DNA of 64,000 nucleotides, taken from the NCBI GenBank assembly GCA_009733775.1, contig WOGZ01000006.1:248001-312000 (forward strand), in the 5' to 3' direction. The stretch is from Alectoria sarmentosa (Eukaryota; Ascomycota; Lecanoromycetes; Lecanorales; Parmeliaceae). Below the pieces are notes generated by a model that made no database searches, had not been told where the DNA came from, and saw nothing but the letters and a program-made list of their open reading frames with translations. The translations under genes were made by a program, and so were the position numbers. Numbering within the stretch: position 1 is the first letter of the stretch; the number at the start of each line of letters is the position of its first letter. Below are positions 34,465 to 45,233 of this stretch, piece by piece.

Positions 34465-35406
34465 ATGGCACCCCTGACACCCTTCAACCCTCCCCTGGGC
34501 CCGAGCCTCTCGCAATGCCACCCCGAGCCCGTGACCCTCCACATGAAGGAGAAAGCTTTCTCCCTCAGCGGCGATGATTTCACCGTCAAGACGGTCAACG
34601 GCGTCGAGATCTGTAAATGCAAAGGGAAATTGCTATCCGTCAGCGATAAGAAGGGTCAGTGATTGTAAGGTCCGGGTTCTTTGATACAATGCGCTGGTGG
34701 GGGGGAGGGGGGGGGGGAAGGGAGGGGTGGTTCAAATATGTGCTGGTCGCTGATCACGCGTGATGCAGTCTTCACGGACGTCCAAGGCCATGAGATCTTT
34801 GCCCTGAAGAACAAACACTTCACCATCCACAAGACGTCCCATGCGGAAAACCCAAAGGGCCATGAGCTGTTTGTGATTACGAAGAAATTTACAGGTCAGT
34901 GATTGCGCCATGTGTCCATCTACACATCGACTCATTTGCGACGTCATGATCATCACTCAAACCCCTACCCATCTCTCCGCTCTCTCATCTTGCGTGCGAG
35001 GCGCTCTACCCTCGAAGCCCACACATACCCTGATTCCCTTTCCCCACTTTTCCCACATACGTTTTCCTGACAGCCGCAGTCCTCGCCAACGAGTCGACCG
35101 TCACCTTCAAAAACGAGTCCGACGGCCGGAACGTCGAGCTCGACGTCCGCGGGACGTGGTACGATCGCTCCGCGAGCGTCACCTTTGGCGGCGAGCCCGT
35201 CGCGCACATCTCGCGCAGCATCTTCAACATGAGAGAGATCCTGGCTGATAAAGACACGGTAAGTCGTTCCCTTGTGAGGGCTGTGGGGAGGGGGAAGTGG
35301 CTCATATGGTTCCATCTAGTACTTCGTGACCGTGGCGCCGATGGTGGACTTGACAATGATTGCGGCGCTTTGCGTGTCGTTGGACGAGGAGGATGAGAAG
35401 AAGTAG
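34465..35406 (+). CDS. LURP-one-related (tubby-like fold) protein
   Basis: Four exons (34465-34654, 34769-34894, 35074-35258, 35320-35406) with consistent phases; 195 residues. The order of strands fits the LOR/DUF567 fold: LHMKEKAFSLSGDDFTVKT, then VFTDVQGHEIFALKNK, LFVITKKFT, DVRGTWYDRSASVTFGG, ISRSIFN and a closing DTYFVTVAPMVDLTMIAALCVSLDE helix. LOR proteins are related to tubby and phospholipid scramblases; in fungi the role is unknown. The first two introns share an identical GGTCAGTGATTG donor region, and intron 1 contains long G runs (about 34694-34730). No sign of damage. Confidence 0.85.
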
Positions 35407-35692
35407 GCCGGTAGGCGAGGTTCCGCTGCTTCGGCCGAGGTTCGACGTTCTACATTGCGGGAAAATTTTCCTTATGTTGACGACATGACTTTGTGACGAT
35501 TATCGAGGATACGAGATTACGAGGAAGGTTCTTGGCTGAGGCTTTAGTAGGCATTCTAAATTCAAACACCGAGCAATACGATATCTTCAAGCCCAAGACG
35601 TGAGCGAGATGCAATCTTCAATGAAACACATGATGTACAAAGCTTGAGTCATTTTGTCTGTATGGTAAGAGCTCATGATATATACACGTCAA

Positions 35693-37428
35693 TCAGTGAT
35701 GGCCATGATCCCCTTTTTCTGCAAGTGTCTTCTGGCATTGCGCCAAAATGGCAGCTTGGCGCCCAACGTCCGCCAGCCGGCCAATGACTTCCCTGTTACC
35801 GTCTACAAAGCCATACAAGGCGTAGGGGATCTCAACTTCTCGGCAAAACTCCCGGACCAGCTTCTGCGTCCGTCGTAGATTGTGCCGCGGCATCCGAGGA
35901 AAGAGGTGGTGAACGGCCTGGAACTGCAGACCGCCGTGGAAGAAGTCCAGCCACTCGGGGCAATCGACATCCATGGTGGTTCGGAGCATCTTCTGAGGAA
36001 AGGATTCGTGGATCCCGAGGTCGGCAGTGCTCATGGCGAAGTGGCTGAGCGTGATTTGGACATGGAGCGGCGCCGTAATCATGTGGCTGACCATGACAAA
36101 GGCGAATCGGCCAGCAGCGGTGGGAATTGATTGGCAGACGACTTTGTAGCCAAACCAGTACCAGAAGAAGACCTGGCCAGCAATCTCGAGCCACCGATGC
36201 CACCACGCAGAGCCTTTCTTTGGTCCTTGGCCCACGATCAGGTATTCCCAACTCAAGCGGTATAAGTTGAATCTTCCAAATAAAAGTATAGGATAGTAGA
36301 GGTAGTGCTGATATCGTAGCATGAATTTGGCAAAAGGGTCGTATGTCATTATGCGGTCATGGTATGTGCTTCTTAAAGAGTCGAAGAATCGATGCGAGAT
36401 GGCGAAGAATGGCATATGCTCAATGTCAGGGTCATGTTCTGGCGAGTTTGTAACGATATGATGCACATTATGTGACCGTTTCCACCACCCCAAGCTTAGA
36501 CCTCCGATAAAATCTGCAATGATTATCCCGACCATCGTGTCGATGATGAAATTATGCGTTATACCCATGTGGCCTGCATCATGGACGGTGAAAACCAATT
36601 GATGCCACAACATACCCAGGAAAAGCCCACTTGTGCCATACCAGCCGCACCGTAAGAGTATGAGAAACATGCTGAATAGGAAGGTATATCGAGTAAGCTC
36701 AATTAAATAGGAGGTGTAGTTGCATTGAAAAAGTCCTTCGGATTGAAGTCGGTCAAAGAGGAGGCGGTATTTCTGTACAATGTCATCTTGTGTTGAGGGG
36801 TCTAACGCTGGATACTTGGCGAGGTCGAGATCGATTTCTTGCTGCGTGCGAGCATCCATTTTTGAGAGCTTGCTGTGGTCATTGATTATAGGCGACTCAA
36901 TTGACGACAGGGAAGATATAGACGAGACTTCATGAAGATCCGAGTTGCCACGCGGTCGTCTCCTGAAATCGCTCGAGCCCTCAATAGCATCAAACAGTGG
37001 AGAGTCTGGGGGAGAGCTGCTTCCAGTCGAAGCCTCTTCGTCTTCGGTATCCTCGCAATTCACTTCAATGTAATCGGGATATGTCCTGAACTTGCCGCCT
37101 TGGATTGGTGGTAGGAGGTTTCTCCATCGTCCTTCAATTCTGCCAACCTGGAACTTCAACATGTGCTGGCGGGCATCGAGGGAGTGCAGTCTGTGAATGG
37201 CTACATTAGCAAAGTCGGGCCCCAGTTCAGTTCTGGTTTTCCCTACGCGTTCACTTCATCGGTCGCATCGCGGCCAATCATGTGCATGATAGCCTTGTCT
37301 CCGCCTGGATGGTAGCTGAGCCAAGCATCCAGCTTGAGCACCTTGCCATCAACGATAATCACGGTCCGGCCATCTGCAATCATGCCCTTTACCTGCCTCG
37401 GAGTGAGGACAAGATCTTTTCGAGGCAT
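35693..37428 (-). CDS. Delta-8 sphingolipid desaturase (cytochrome b5 fusion)
   Basis: Exons in coding order are 37428-37247 and 37190-35693, with a 56-bp intron (GTAGGG...CACAG); 559 residues. The splice gives the conserved DEVNALHS junction; the nearer acceptor at 37201 would break the frame. The N-terminal cytochrome b5 domain shows the haem motif YHPGGDKAIM. The desaturase domain has the three His boxes: HDAGH, HNVHH, and QAVHH near the C-terminus. In the third box Gln replaces the first His, as in all front-end desaturases. It places a double bond at C8 of the sphingoid base of glucosylceramides in the ER. Start MPRKDLVLTP was chosen by family likeness; an in-frame ATG at 37458 would add ten residues. 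Confidence 0.93.
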
Positions 37429-37954
37429 TCGACCTGACAGGCTGCTCGCCAGAGTCATACTGAGCAGAAGCAATTAAGTCATGTATCATGTAGGTTTTCC
37501 TTGGTGATTGAGGTCAGGTTTTTGGGGCAATTGGAATCTCTCTGGGTCTTTGCATCCTGCAATTGACCCTTTCTATTTCGATCAAAGTGATGGATCTCGA
37601 AGAGATCCCTGCCGGCGATCATCCGCTACACTAGTGTGGTGTTTGGACGACCCGCCAAGACCGAGGGAGAGAACCTCGGAACCTCGGAACTTCAAAAGGT
37701 CAAAGATTCCTCTCCTCACAATGCTTCTTCTTTGGCATGAGTCCGACAAAGACCAAGACGACTTCTGCAGCGCCTGGAGAGCTAGGAAAGAAAACCTGTG
37801 AAATGCCATCAAGACGACCTACGTGGCTTGTCATCTGTAGGATTGCTACAATTGAATACTTCTGACTTGACCTTTCACACCTTCATTCTTCCCTTTCGAC
37901 GGCACTTGCCTCGGGACTGAAACTTTCAATCGTTTCATCATAGACCAGGATAAG
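37429..37954. promoter_or_regulatory. Divergent promoter between the desaturase and phosphoglucomutase genes
   Basis: A 526-bp spacer between two start codons facing away from each other. No specific binding site was identified. Confidence 0.5.
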
Positions 37955-39870
37955 ATGGTAAACGTAGAGGCTCTTACCCAAGAATGGCTACGTTTAGACA
38001 GAGATGAAGCCACGAGAGCAGAGATTCTGAATCTCGTCAAGCAGCAAAACGTCAAGGTACTAGAAACCCTTCTCACTTCGAGACTCACATTTGGTACAGC
38101 TGGTCTCAGGGCTCGAATGGGAGCGGGCTTCTCACGGCTCAACTCCTTAACCATCATCCAAACAACCCAGGGTCTAGCTCAGTATCTTTTGGAACAACGA
38201 GGTACTTCAGCAGCTTCGGCAGGAGTGGTCATTGGGTATGATGGCCGCCACAACTCCAAAAAGTTTGCAGAGCTTGCAGCTGCCGCCTTCATTGCCAAAG
38301 GGTTCCGGGTATTGTGGTACGAAGACCTTGTTCATACGCCCATGGTGCCTTTCGCTGTAAAAGAGCTTCAGGCTGCCGCTGGCGTTATGGTCACTGCAAG
38401 CCACAATCCAAAACAAGACAATGGGTACAAAGTCTATGGATCAAACGCATGCCAGTAGGTGGCTTTCTCGTGGTCTCTTCCTAGTCTTATACTCAATTTT
38501 GAGCCACAAGATATCTCAAGAGAAAATAATCACTTGGCTTGGAAAATCGTTGTGCAAGTCAAGCTTTGACCTTGACGAAGGACTACTAACTTGGGCTAAA
38601 TTTCCGCAGGATCAACAGCCCGGTAGATGCCCAAATTGCAGACGCCATACTGAATAATTTAGAACCGGTCTCTTGGGACATCGAAAATAATGGACGGTCC
38701 AAGTTGCTTATCCCAATACTTGAAAGATTGCGGGCAAGCTACCTTGAAACAGTACATCAATACGTGGGCAGTGCCCCGAAGGTCACCAGTAGTTCTCTGG
38801 AATTTGTTTATACTCCCATGCACGGCGTCGGTCTCGTCCCCATGGAAGCCATCTTGAAAGTGGTAGATAGCCAAGACCGCATTGTGGTAGTCCATGAGCA
38901 AGCCCAACCTGACGCTGAGTTCCCCACCGTGGTCTATCCGAATCCTGAAGAAAACGGGGCTCTCGACCTGGCAAAGGCAACAGCAGACCGGGACAATATA
39001 CGATTGATCCTTGCCAATGACCCTGATGCAGACCGTTTTGCTGTCGCCGAGAAGGTCGATGATGGTTCCTGGCATCAATTTACGGGCGATCAAGTTGGAG
39101 TGCTCCTCTCGGCCCACCTGGCCAAAATCATAAAGCCAGAGAGGACTGGCGACGATTGGATGTTAACGACAGCAGTATCATCTCAGATGCTGTCGGTGCT
39201 CGCAGAAGCTCAAGGATTCGTCGTAGAGGAAACCCTTACTGGTTTCAAATGGCTGGGTAACCGCTCATTAGCCCTGCAGAGCAAGGGCAAAAAGGTACAT
39301 CTTGCCTATGAAGAAGCGCTAGGTTACATGTTCCCTGACATCGTCCATGACAAAGATGGGATCGCAGCCGCTGTCATTTTTCTGCGCGCTTGCAAGGATT
39401 GGCCATCATGTTCCCCGTGGGCCAAACTCCAGGAGCTGTATCGGGACTATGGCCATTTCCATACGATCAACACGTACTGGCGGTCTCCAGACATGGCAGC
39501 AACCTCGGCAGTATTCGATCAAGTGCGTTGCATTGGGAAGCCTCACCCAAAATTTGTCGGAGGAAGGGTTGTAGTCCGGTGGCGGGACCTGACCGTGGGA
39601 TACGATTCCAGCACTGGCGACCACACACCTGACTTGCCCGTATCAAAAGGCAGTCAAATGATCACGTGCTGGCTAGAGAAGCTCGATGGTACTGACGAAG
39701 GAATCCGCTTCACGGTCAGAGCATCGGGGACTGAACCCAAGATAAAGATCTATTTGGAATGCCATAGCAATAATCCAACATCAGCCGAAACGGGAGCAGC
39801 CCAGATGTTGGAGCGTATAACGCTGGATTGGTTCAATGATCCTTGCCTCATCATGGAGAAGAAGCCTTGA
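37955..39870 (+). CDS. Phosphoglucomutase/phosphopentomutase (PGM2/Prm15 type)
   Basis: Exons are 37955-38454 and 38610-39870, with a 155-bp intron (GTAGGT...CTAAC...CGCAG); 586 residues. The catalytic phosphoserine loop is TASHNPKQDNGYKVY, the Mg-binding loop is DPDADRF, the sugar-binding loop is YEEALGYM, and the phosphate-binding loop near the end is RASGTEPKIKIY. An early GTAGLRARMG motif marks the alpha-D-phosphohexomutase superfamily. Compared with classical PGM1, the sequence resembles the yeast Prm15 (Pgm3) and human PGM2 group, which mainly convert ribose-1-phosphate to ribose-5-phosphate in nucleoside salvage. Cytosolic; all active-site loops are intact. Confidence 0.93.
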
Positions 39871-40314
39871 ATTTGACAAGGCCAGATGATCTACGACCAG
39901 AGCAAACAGGGATTCCCATTGGCTTCAATTCCTCAACGGTGATCATCAACTACCAAACGCCTAGCGCTTGGGCCACTCCTGTGCTCCGTAAATCGCGGAA
40001 GAAACATTCAATTAGGGCCAAAGAACAGACCGGTGACTTGCATGCTTGGGTTGCAAACGCAGCAAACTCTATCTTCATTGCCTTTGAAATTTTCGTGAAC
40101 AAAAATGTTGAACATGTGCCTACATCCATGTTTGCTCTGGTGTTTGATCAGCTATCGACGAGCGCATGACTTCGGTATAAATATGGCTGTCCTGACGATT
40201 TCTGGGTATAAAACCCAATGAGACCACTTCATCTCTTGACAGCTTTGAGCAACCAAACCCAAGATCATCCACGGACACAAGTACATTCAAATTGACCTTT
40301 CGAACCCCAACAAC
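39871..40314. other. Intergenic region, no supported gene
   Basis: Holds the 3' flank of the mutase gene and the promoter and leader of the small gene at 40315. No other signal. Confidence 0.6.
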
Positions 40315-40751
40315 ATGGACCGCTACCCATATCCCCCCTCCCATCGTCCCCGTCCCGTTCGTGAACGCAGCTTCTACTACGACCCCGAACATCCCCCTAG
40401 CTCTTACGATCGAGGCTACCCTTCAAGCCGCCACGGCGGACGTCGCTCATCAGTCATACCCATGTCGATGCCCCTCCACCCGTCGACTGTGCACTATGAC
40501 CCCTTGTAAGTGCTCTCTCCCTCCTTTCTCCTTCCCTGAAGTCTAACCTTATGACACGTAGCAGCGGCAGTGGCCATCGGCGACCAGCAATGTCTCGTCA
40601 ACGCTCTGGGGCCTATGGCAGCGGCTACACTTGTGGTACGGGCGAATACACTAGGGAGTACGACCCTGTGATGGATCGCCCGCAGCGGGATCCCTATGGT
40701 ATGGATGGAAGGCGAAGGGCATACGACATCGATGAGCTTGATGATGACTGA
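40315..40751 (+). CDS. Small Arg/Tyr/Pro-rich protein of unknown function
   Basis: Exons are 40315-40505 and 40562-40751, with a 56-bp intron (GTAAGT...GTAG); 126 residues. The product is low-complexity: RYPYPPSHRPRPVRER, repeated SSR/GYP and RSGAYGSGY pieces, and an acidic end (DIDELDDD). The acceptor is a tandem TAGCAG, so use of either AG would give isoforms that differ by one Ser. Such disordered Tyr/Arg/Pro-rich proteins are common in moulds; no domain is visible. The leader before the ATG is CAACAACA-rich, supporting the start. Confidence 0.6.
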
Positions 40752-40934
40752 TAATGTGCTGGATCTGGGGGGGGGGCATCAAAGGCTTGATTTGTTTTGT
40801 ATTAGGATGCCGTTGAGGACCGTCCAGGTTGTTGGATTGAAGTCCACAAAGCGAAAGTAGAAAGGTTTTACAGCACGCTATTTACAAATGCTCCAGTCCT
40901 CTGGCACTATTTTCCGCATCATCCACTGCGGTGT

Positions 40935-42683
40935 CTAATAATGAATCGCCTTCCCATACGTCGCCATCGCCGCCTCCTTGAACGCCTCCGCCAGCGTCGG
41001 ATGCGCGTGACTCGTCCTCCCCACATCCTCACTGGAAGCGCCATACTCAATCGCCAGCACCCCCTCCGCAATCATCTCCCCGGCGTTGGGCCCCACGATA
41101 TGAATGCCCAGTATCCGATCCGTCTCCGCGTCCGCCACAAACTTGACCATGCCTTCCGTTTCCAGATTCGTCTTCGCCCGCGAGTTGGCCGAGAATGGGA
41201 AACTTCCCACCTTGTATTTCACCCCCTGCTCCTTCAGTTCCGCTTCGTTTTGCCCAACCCATGCGACTTCCGGATGCGTGTACATGACCGAGGGAATGGC
41301 GTTGTAGTTGACGTGCCCGTAGCCCTTTTTGACGAACTCGACGGCTGCAACGCCTTCTTCTTCCGCTTTGTGTGCGAGCATGGGGCCGAAGGTGCAGTCG
41401 CCGATGACGCGGATGTGGGGCAGTTTGGTGCGGTATTGCTCGTCGATGATGAGGCGGCCTTTGTTGTCGACTTCGAGGCCGATGTTTTCGAGACCGAGAC
41501 CGGCGGTGTAGGGGCGGCGGCCGATGGCTACGAGGACGACGTCTGCGTCGAGCTGGGAGAAGGTCAACGAGAAGCCCTGCAGCGCGGATCAGGGTAAGGA
41601 CGGCTCACAGTCTCTGCTTTGCCACCCTTTGCAGCTTCGACTTCCAGCTTCACGCCCTCACCGCTAGAATCTCCTTTCAGGACTTTAGTGCCAAGCTTGA
41701 ATTTCATGCCTTGCTTTTCCAGGATCTTTTTGGTGGTTTTTGAGATCTCGGCGTCCATACCCGGTCCTCCGATTTGGCCCAGAAACTCGACGACTGTGAC
41801 TTCAGATCCTAATCTTGACCAGACAGAGCCCTGCATCCCCAGCATTAGCATGCTGCTTCAATGTTCGGCACGCAGCCCGGATTACCATTTCGAGACCAAT
41901 AATACCCCCTCCTATCACCACCATTTTGTTAGGCACTGAATCCAGCGCGATTGCCCCGGTACTCGTAACGACCTTCTTCTCGTCTATCGTAAGCCCCGGG
42001 AATGGCGTCGCTTCACTGCCCGTAGCGATGAAAATATTCTTCCCCCGCAGTGTCTGTTCCCCACCGTCTATAAGATTTACCTGGACCTCATTCTCCCCGG
42101 AGAACGCCGCTGAGCCTTTTATGTATTCGACCTTGTTCTTCTTGAACAGAAACTCCACTCCTTTTGTCAAGCCATCCACTGAGGTATTCTTTGCAGCCAT
42201 CATCTGTTTCAAGTTGAGCTTGACATCGCCGACGTCTATGCCTCGCTTTTTGGTATCGTGTAGGATTTGGTGGTACATGTGTGAGTTGTTGAGGAGGGAT
42301 TTTGAGGGTATGCAGCCGACGTTTAGACATGTTCCACCTAGAGCGCCGCGCTTTTCTATACATGCTACCTGAATCCATGTGAGTCCTCGACTTCGAGCAG
42401 CATTCGTAGGCTAGAAGAAAGCTACCTTCATGCCCTCTTGTCCTGCTTTTATGGCGGCGACGTAGCCCGCAACGCCCCCGCCAATGATAATCAGATCGTG
42501 TTCCGCTGTGGACCGTCAGTAAGCTCCAAGTACCGGACTTCTGCAATGCTCACAAGCTTCTGTTGCATAGCCTCGACCTCTACTCGTGTATAGACAATAT
42601 CCCGTTGTTTGAAGTGTACTTGAGCAGCTCAATGGTCTTGTGGCGGACCTTGACGCGGTCTTTGGGATCAGTGTGCGAATCAT
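40935..42683 (-). CDS. lpd1: Mitochondrial dihydrolipoamide dehydrogenase (E3)
   Basis: Five exons in coding order (42683-42554, 42505-42426, 42368-41886, 41830-41609, 41552-40935) with four introns of 48-57 bp and consistent phases; 510 residues, the normal length. Residues 1-45 form a Ser/Arg-rich mitochondrial presequence. The FAD motif is DLIIIGGGVAGYVAA. The redox disulfide is GGTCLNVGCIPSKS. The NAD site shows VVIGGGIIGLE. The C-terminal interface domain contains the catalytic His-Glu in HAHPTLAEAFKEA. It is the shared E3 of pyruvate, 2-oxoglutarate and branched-chain dehydrogenase complexes and of the glycine cleavage system, in the matrix. One intron lies inside the NAD-binding region. 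Confidence 0.97.
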
Positions 42684-43009
42684 GGCGGAGACAGGAGCGG
42701 AGGGAGAAGAAAGGAGTGTGAGGGAGAGACTGGAATTGCCGAATTAATGGCGAGTGGCTTAAAACTTGTTCGATGACAAAAGGATGGCAAAAGAATGGAA
42801 ACAGAATCCCTCTTCGCCGACCCCGTCTCGGCTAGCGGCGGGGAGCCCCAACTTCAACCGCTACGACATCTGGACTTACCGGAAATCAACTATCGATGCA
42901 GCCGTACAGAGGAGTCTAGGAGAGTCATGCTCGTGAAGACAGTTTGAACTTATGCTTTGATCCTATAGAGCTGTCATGGGAAAAGACATGAAGCTCGAGG
43001 TACACGATT
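42684..43009. other. Intergenic region, no supported gene
   Basis: 326 bp between the start of lpd1 and the damaged reductase gene. No coding signal. Confidence 0.55.
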
Positions 43010-43587
43010 TCACCAAATGCCAGGAACCATCTTCCACCTCACCTTCTCCGTCGCCCTCTTCCACTCCTTCCCATACGCGCGACCCATTCACCCCTCGAGG
43101 ACGCGCACAGACGTGCCACATAGAATATAAGCGAACATGTCCCACGCCAACAATCCAAAACCCCAGCCGCCGGCCGCCGTCGCAAATGCTGTCCGCCAAA
43201 TCGTAAAACCGAGGAAATTGGGATGTCGGACCAGGCCCCAGACGCCTCCCGTATACACTTTGCCTCTGTTCCTCGCATCCTTTCGAAACAAATACTTGCT
43301 GTGATCGGCTGTGAAGTGGAGGCTGAGCCCGGCGACGACGAAAATGGGCCTCCACTCGAAGATTGTCGATAACCAGGTGGGATTGCGGGATGCTGAGTAC
43401 ACAAAGAGAAAGAAGAGCATGAATGCTGTCGAAGATATTCACTTGCCTTCGATTTCACGGGTCTGAGCTTGTTGTTCACGTATGCGTAGGCCCGAACACT
43501 GCTGATTTCCGACCTGACTACGCCCTGTAATTGGGCGACTACGCCTAGGAAGACAGTGTCTCGAGTCGGCAGCGAGGGCGGTGCCAT
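43010..43587 (-). pseudogene. DUF1295 / steroid-reductase-like membrane protein with an in-frame TGA before a conserved tail
   Basis: Exons in coding order are 43587-43443 and 43392-43010, with a 50-bp intron (GTGAAT...CTCAG). The frame opens with MAPPSLPTRD and shows WRPIFVVAGLSLHFTADH, YLFRKDARNRGKVYTGG and GLVRHPNFLGFTIWRTAF. These are features of the DUF1295 family, related to 3-oxo-5-alpha-steroid 4-dehydrogenases and to isoprenylcysteine methyltransferases. The frame stops at TGA 43090-43088 after 149 codons. Directly behind the TGA the same frame continues for 25 codons with family-like residues (MGRAYGKEWKRATEKV, then a KMVPGIW end) and a proper stop at 43012-43010. Either this is a recent loss, a sequence error, or a truncated but working protein. 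The neighbouring gene is also broken. Confidence 0.6.
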
Positions 43588-43599
43588 ACCTCTCCAGAG

Positions 43600-44928
43600 T
43601 CGCCATTGACTTGACGAAGTGTGCTCTTCTCTTGTTCGACCAGCGATTCCCAATCCATTTTAGGCGCAGTTGCAGGCTTCGGGAATCTTTCGAAGATCTC
43701 GACATCAGCGCGAGCCTCCAGCTTGTCCCACACTTCCTTTTGTGTTTTGCTATACTCCGTACTCGGCAGACCTAGATCTGCGTGCATCTCTTTTGGCCGG
43801 AATTCGATACTCAGTCTCCATTTTCACTCCATACTGGCAAAAAAGGTATCAGTCTGTACCGAAGTCCTGTCCTCAAAGGGCATGGTATTTTCCGCTTCAA
43901 GGGTTCTAATGTCTTCTCTGATCAGCTCCACCTCTCACGAGTTCAAAAGATTGCAAGGCTCACACCATGCTAAAACAATGACTGATCCAGTACCAAGTTC
44001 TTTTTCGCTTCGCTCTGCAATACGCTGCTCTGCTCAAGCGTATCAGATGCCATCTTCGCCCAGAAAGTGTCTACAAACCATTGACCCCAACTCGTGCCGT
44101 GAAGTAAGTTCGGTATAAATCCAAAACCATCTGCAGCACCCCACGCGTACGGAGTAAGCCATATCAGGGGGCGTGTTGTTGTTAACTTTTCGAGCCAACA
44201 TCTGAAAGGACCTACGTAAATATGTGTTGGCGCCATACATGTTGGGCCATGGCCTGAAGCTCGGATCATATAGGTCACCCGTTTGCCATGGGTTGCCATC
44301 AGATAGACAATATCATAACGGGCTTTACCGCCGCCCAAAACGGTCATATGCCCAATGGGGCTGTCTTCGTAGATCTTGGGTGCCACGCGAGCATAGTCGC
44401 CGAAATTGACAATTGGCGCGGTGAATCTCTCGCTACCCTTGATGTTGATGGGAAGAGGAGCGGACGTAAGAGCGGCAGCAATAATGAGCTTGGAACATTC
44501 AATGGTCCCCTGTGCTGGCGGCGGTCCAATAGTTTGCCCCTTAGACCAGTTGGTCTCGAGCTCATGTCTCCACCCCGGCTGCAACTTTTCTGCAACCATA
44601 ACCTTTTGACCGATTCCAATCCGCCTCGCCAAACCATGAGTCTCAGCATATCGACGGAAGACTTGTAAACTACCTCGCCAGGGATATGCTCATCGTCCTT
44701 CACGCCAAGCGCATCATCCACGGGAAAGTCGGTATATTCGTATGTTCCACGTAGGTTGTTTGACATCAAGCCGGGGTAGAGATTTTCCTTCGCCCAAACA
44801 CCGCCAATCGACGTGTTTGAGTCAACATTTAGCAATTCGAGCTCCGGTTCCAGCTGAAGGAAGATCCTGGCTGCAGCTAGACCTTGAAGGCTCGCTCCAA
44901 CGATGACTACGTCGTAGTTGAAGTCCAT
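43600..44928 (-). pseudogene. Broken flavin-containing monooxygenase
   Basis: Minus strand from ATG 44928. It starts with an FAD-binding segment (DVVIVGASLQGLAAARIF) followed by GGVWAKENLYPGL and an EYTDFP motif typical of fungal FMO/Baeyer-Villiger type enzymes. A frameshift occurs near 44655-44670, between VVYK and the helix before RRIGIGQKV. The second frame carries VNFGDYAR and the NADP-site GGGKARYDIVY. It meets a stop (TAG 43972-43970), another (TGA 43945-43943), a second frameshift near 43935 and a further TGA (43826-43824). Recognisable FMO sequence (SIEFRPKEMHADLGLPS) continues past these. The C-terminal third appears to be missing where the next gene begins. At least two frameshifts and three stops make it inactive. 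Confidence 0.78.
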
Positions 44929-45233
44929 GGTTTACTCTTGATTAGAAAACATGAGATGTACAATGTTGTTGGTTTCAATAAAATTGAAATTTGGGGCCGA
45001 GAATGCTCTCCATAGGCAAAGGTGGGTTGAATTCGACCAATGTGAGACTGAGAATTCCACTTTCTCGAAGCAACGTAACAAACGTCAATTTAATTGAGGC
45101 AGAGAGCAGCGTTATACTCTACTTTGTCGGAGATGGAAAAAGCATTGATGGCCTTAGACTCGGATAGGCAAGGTCCCGCGACAGTAGATGCGCGAAGGTG
45201 AGGGGACCCAGATAGGTATAAGTAATACAAGCG
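44929..45233. other. Intergenic region, no supported gene
   Basis: 305 bp between the pseudogene start and the end of sgd1; nothing coding. Confidence 0.55.

Noticed and set aside
37191..37246. Alternative acceptor at 37201 for the desaturase intron
   Set aside because: It has a good TAATGTAG context but the wrong phase; the CACAG acceptor at 37191 keeps the frame and the conserved NALHS.
40941..41597. 218-residue plus-strand frame
   Set aside because: Antisense to the last exon of lpd1; no motif of its own.
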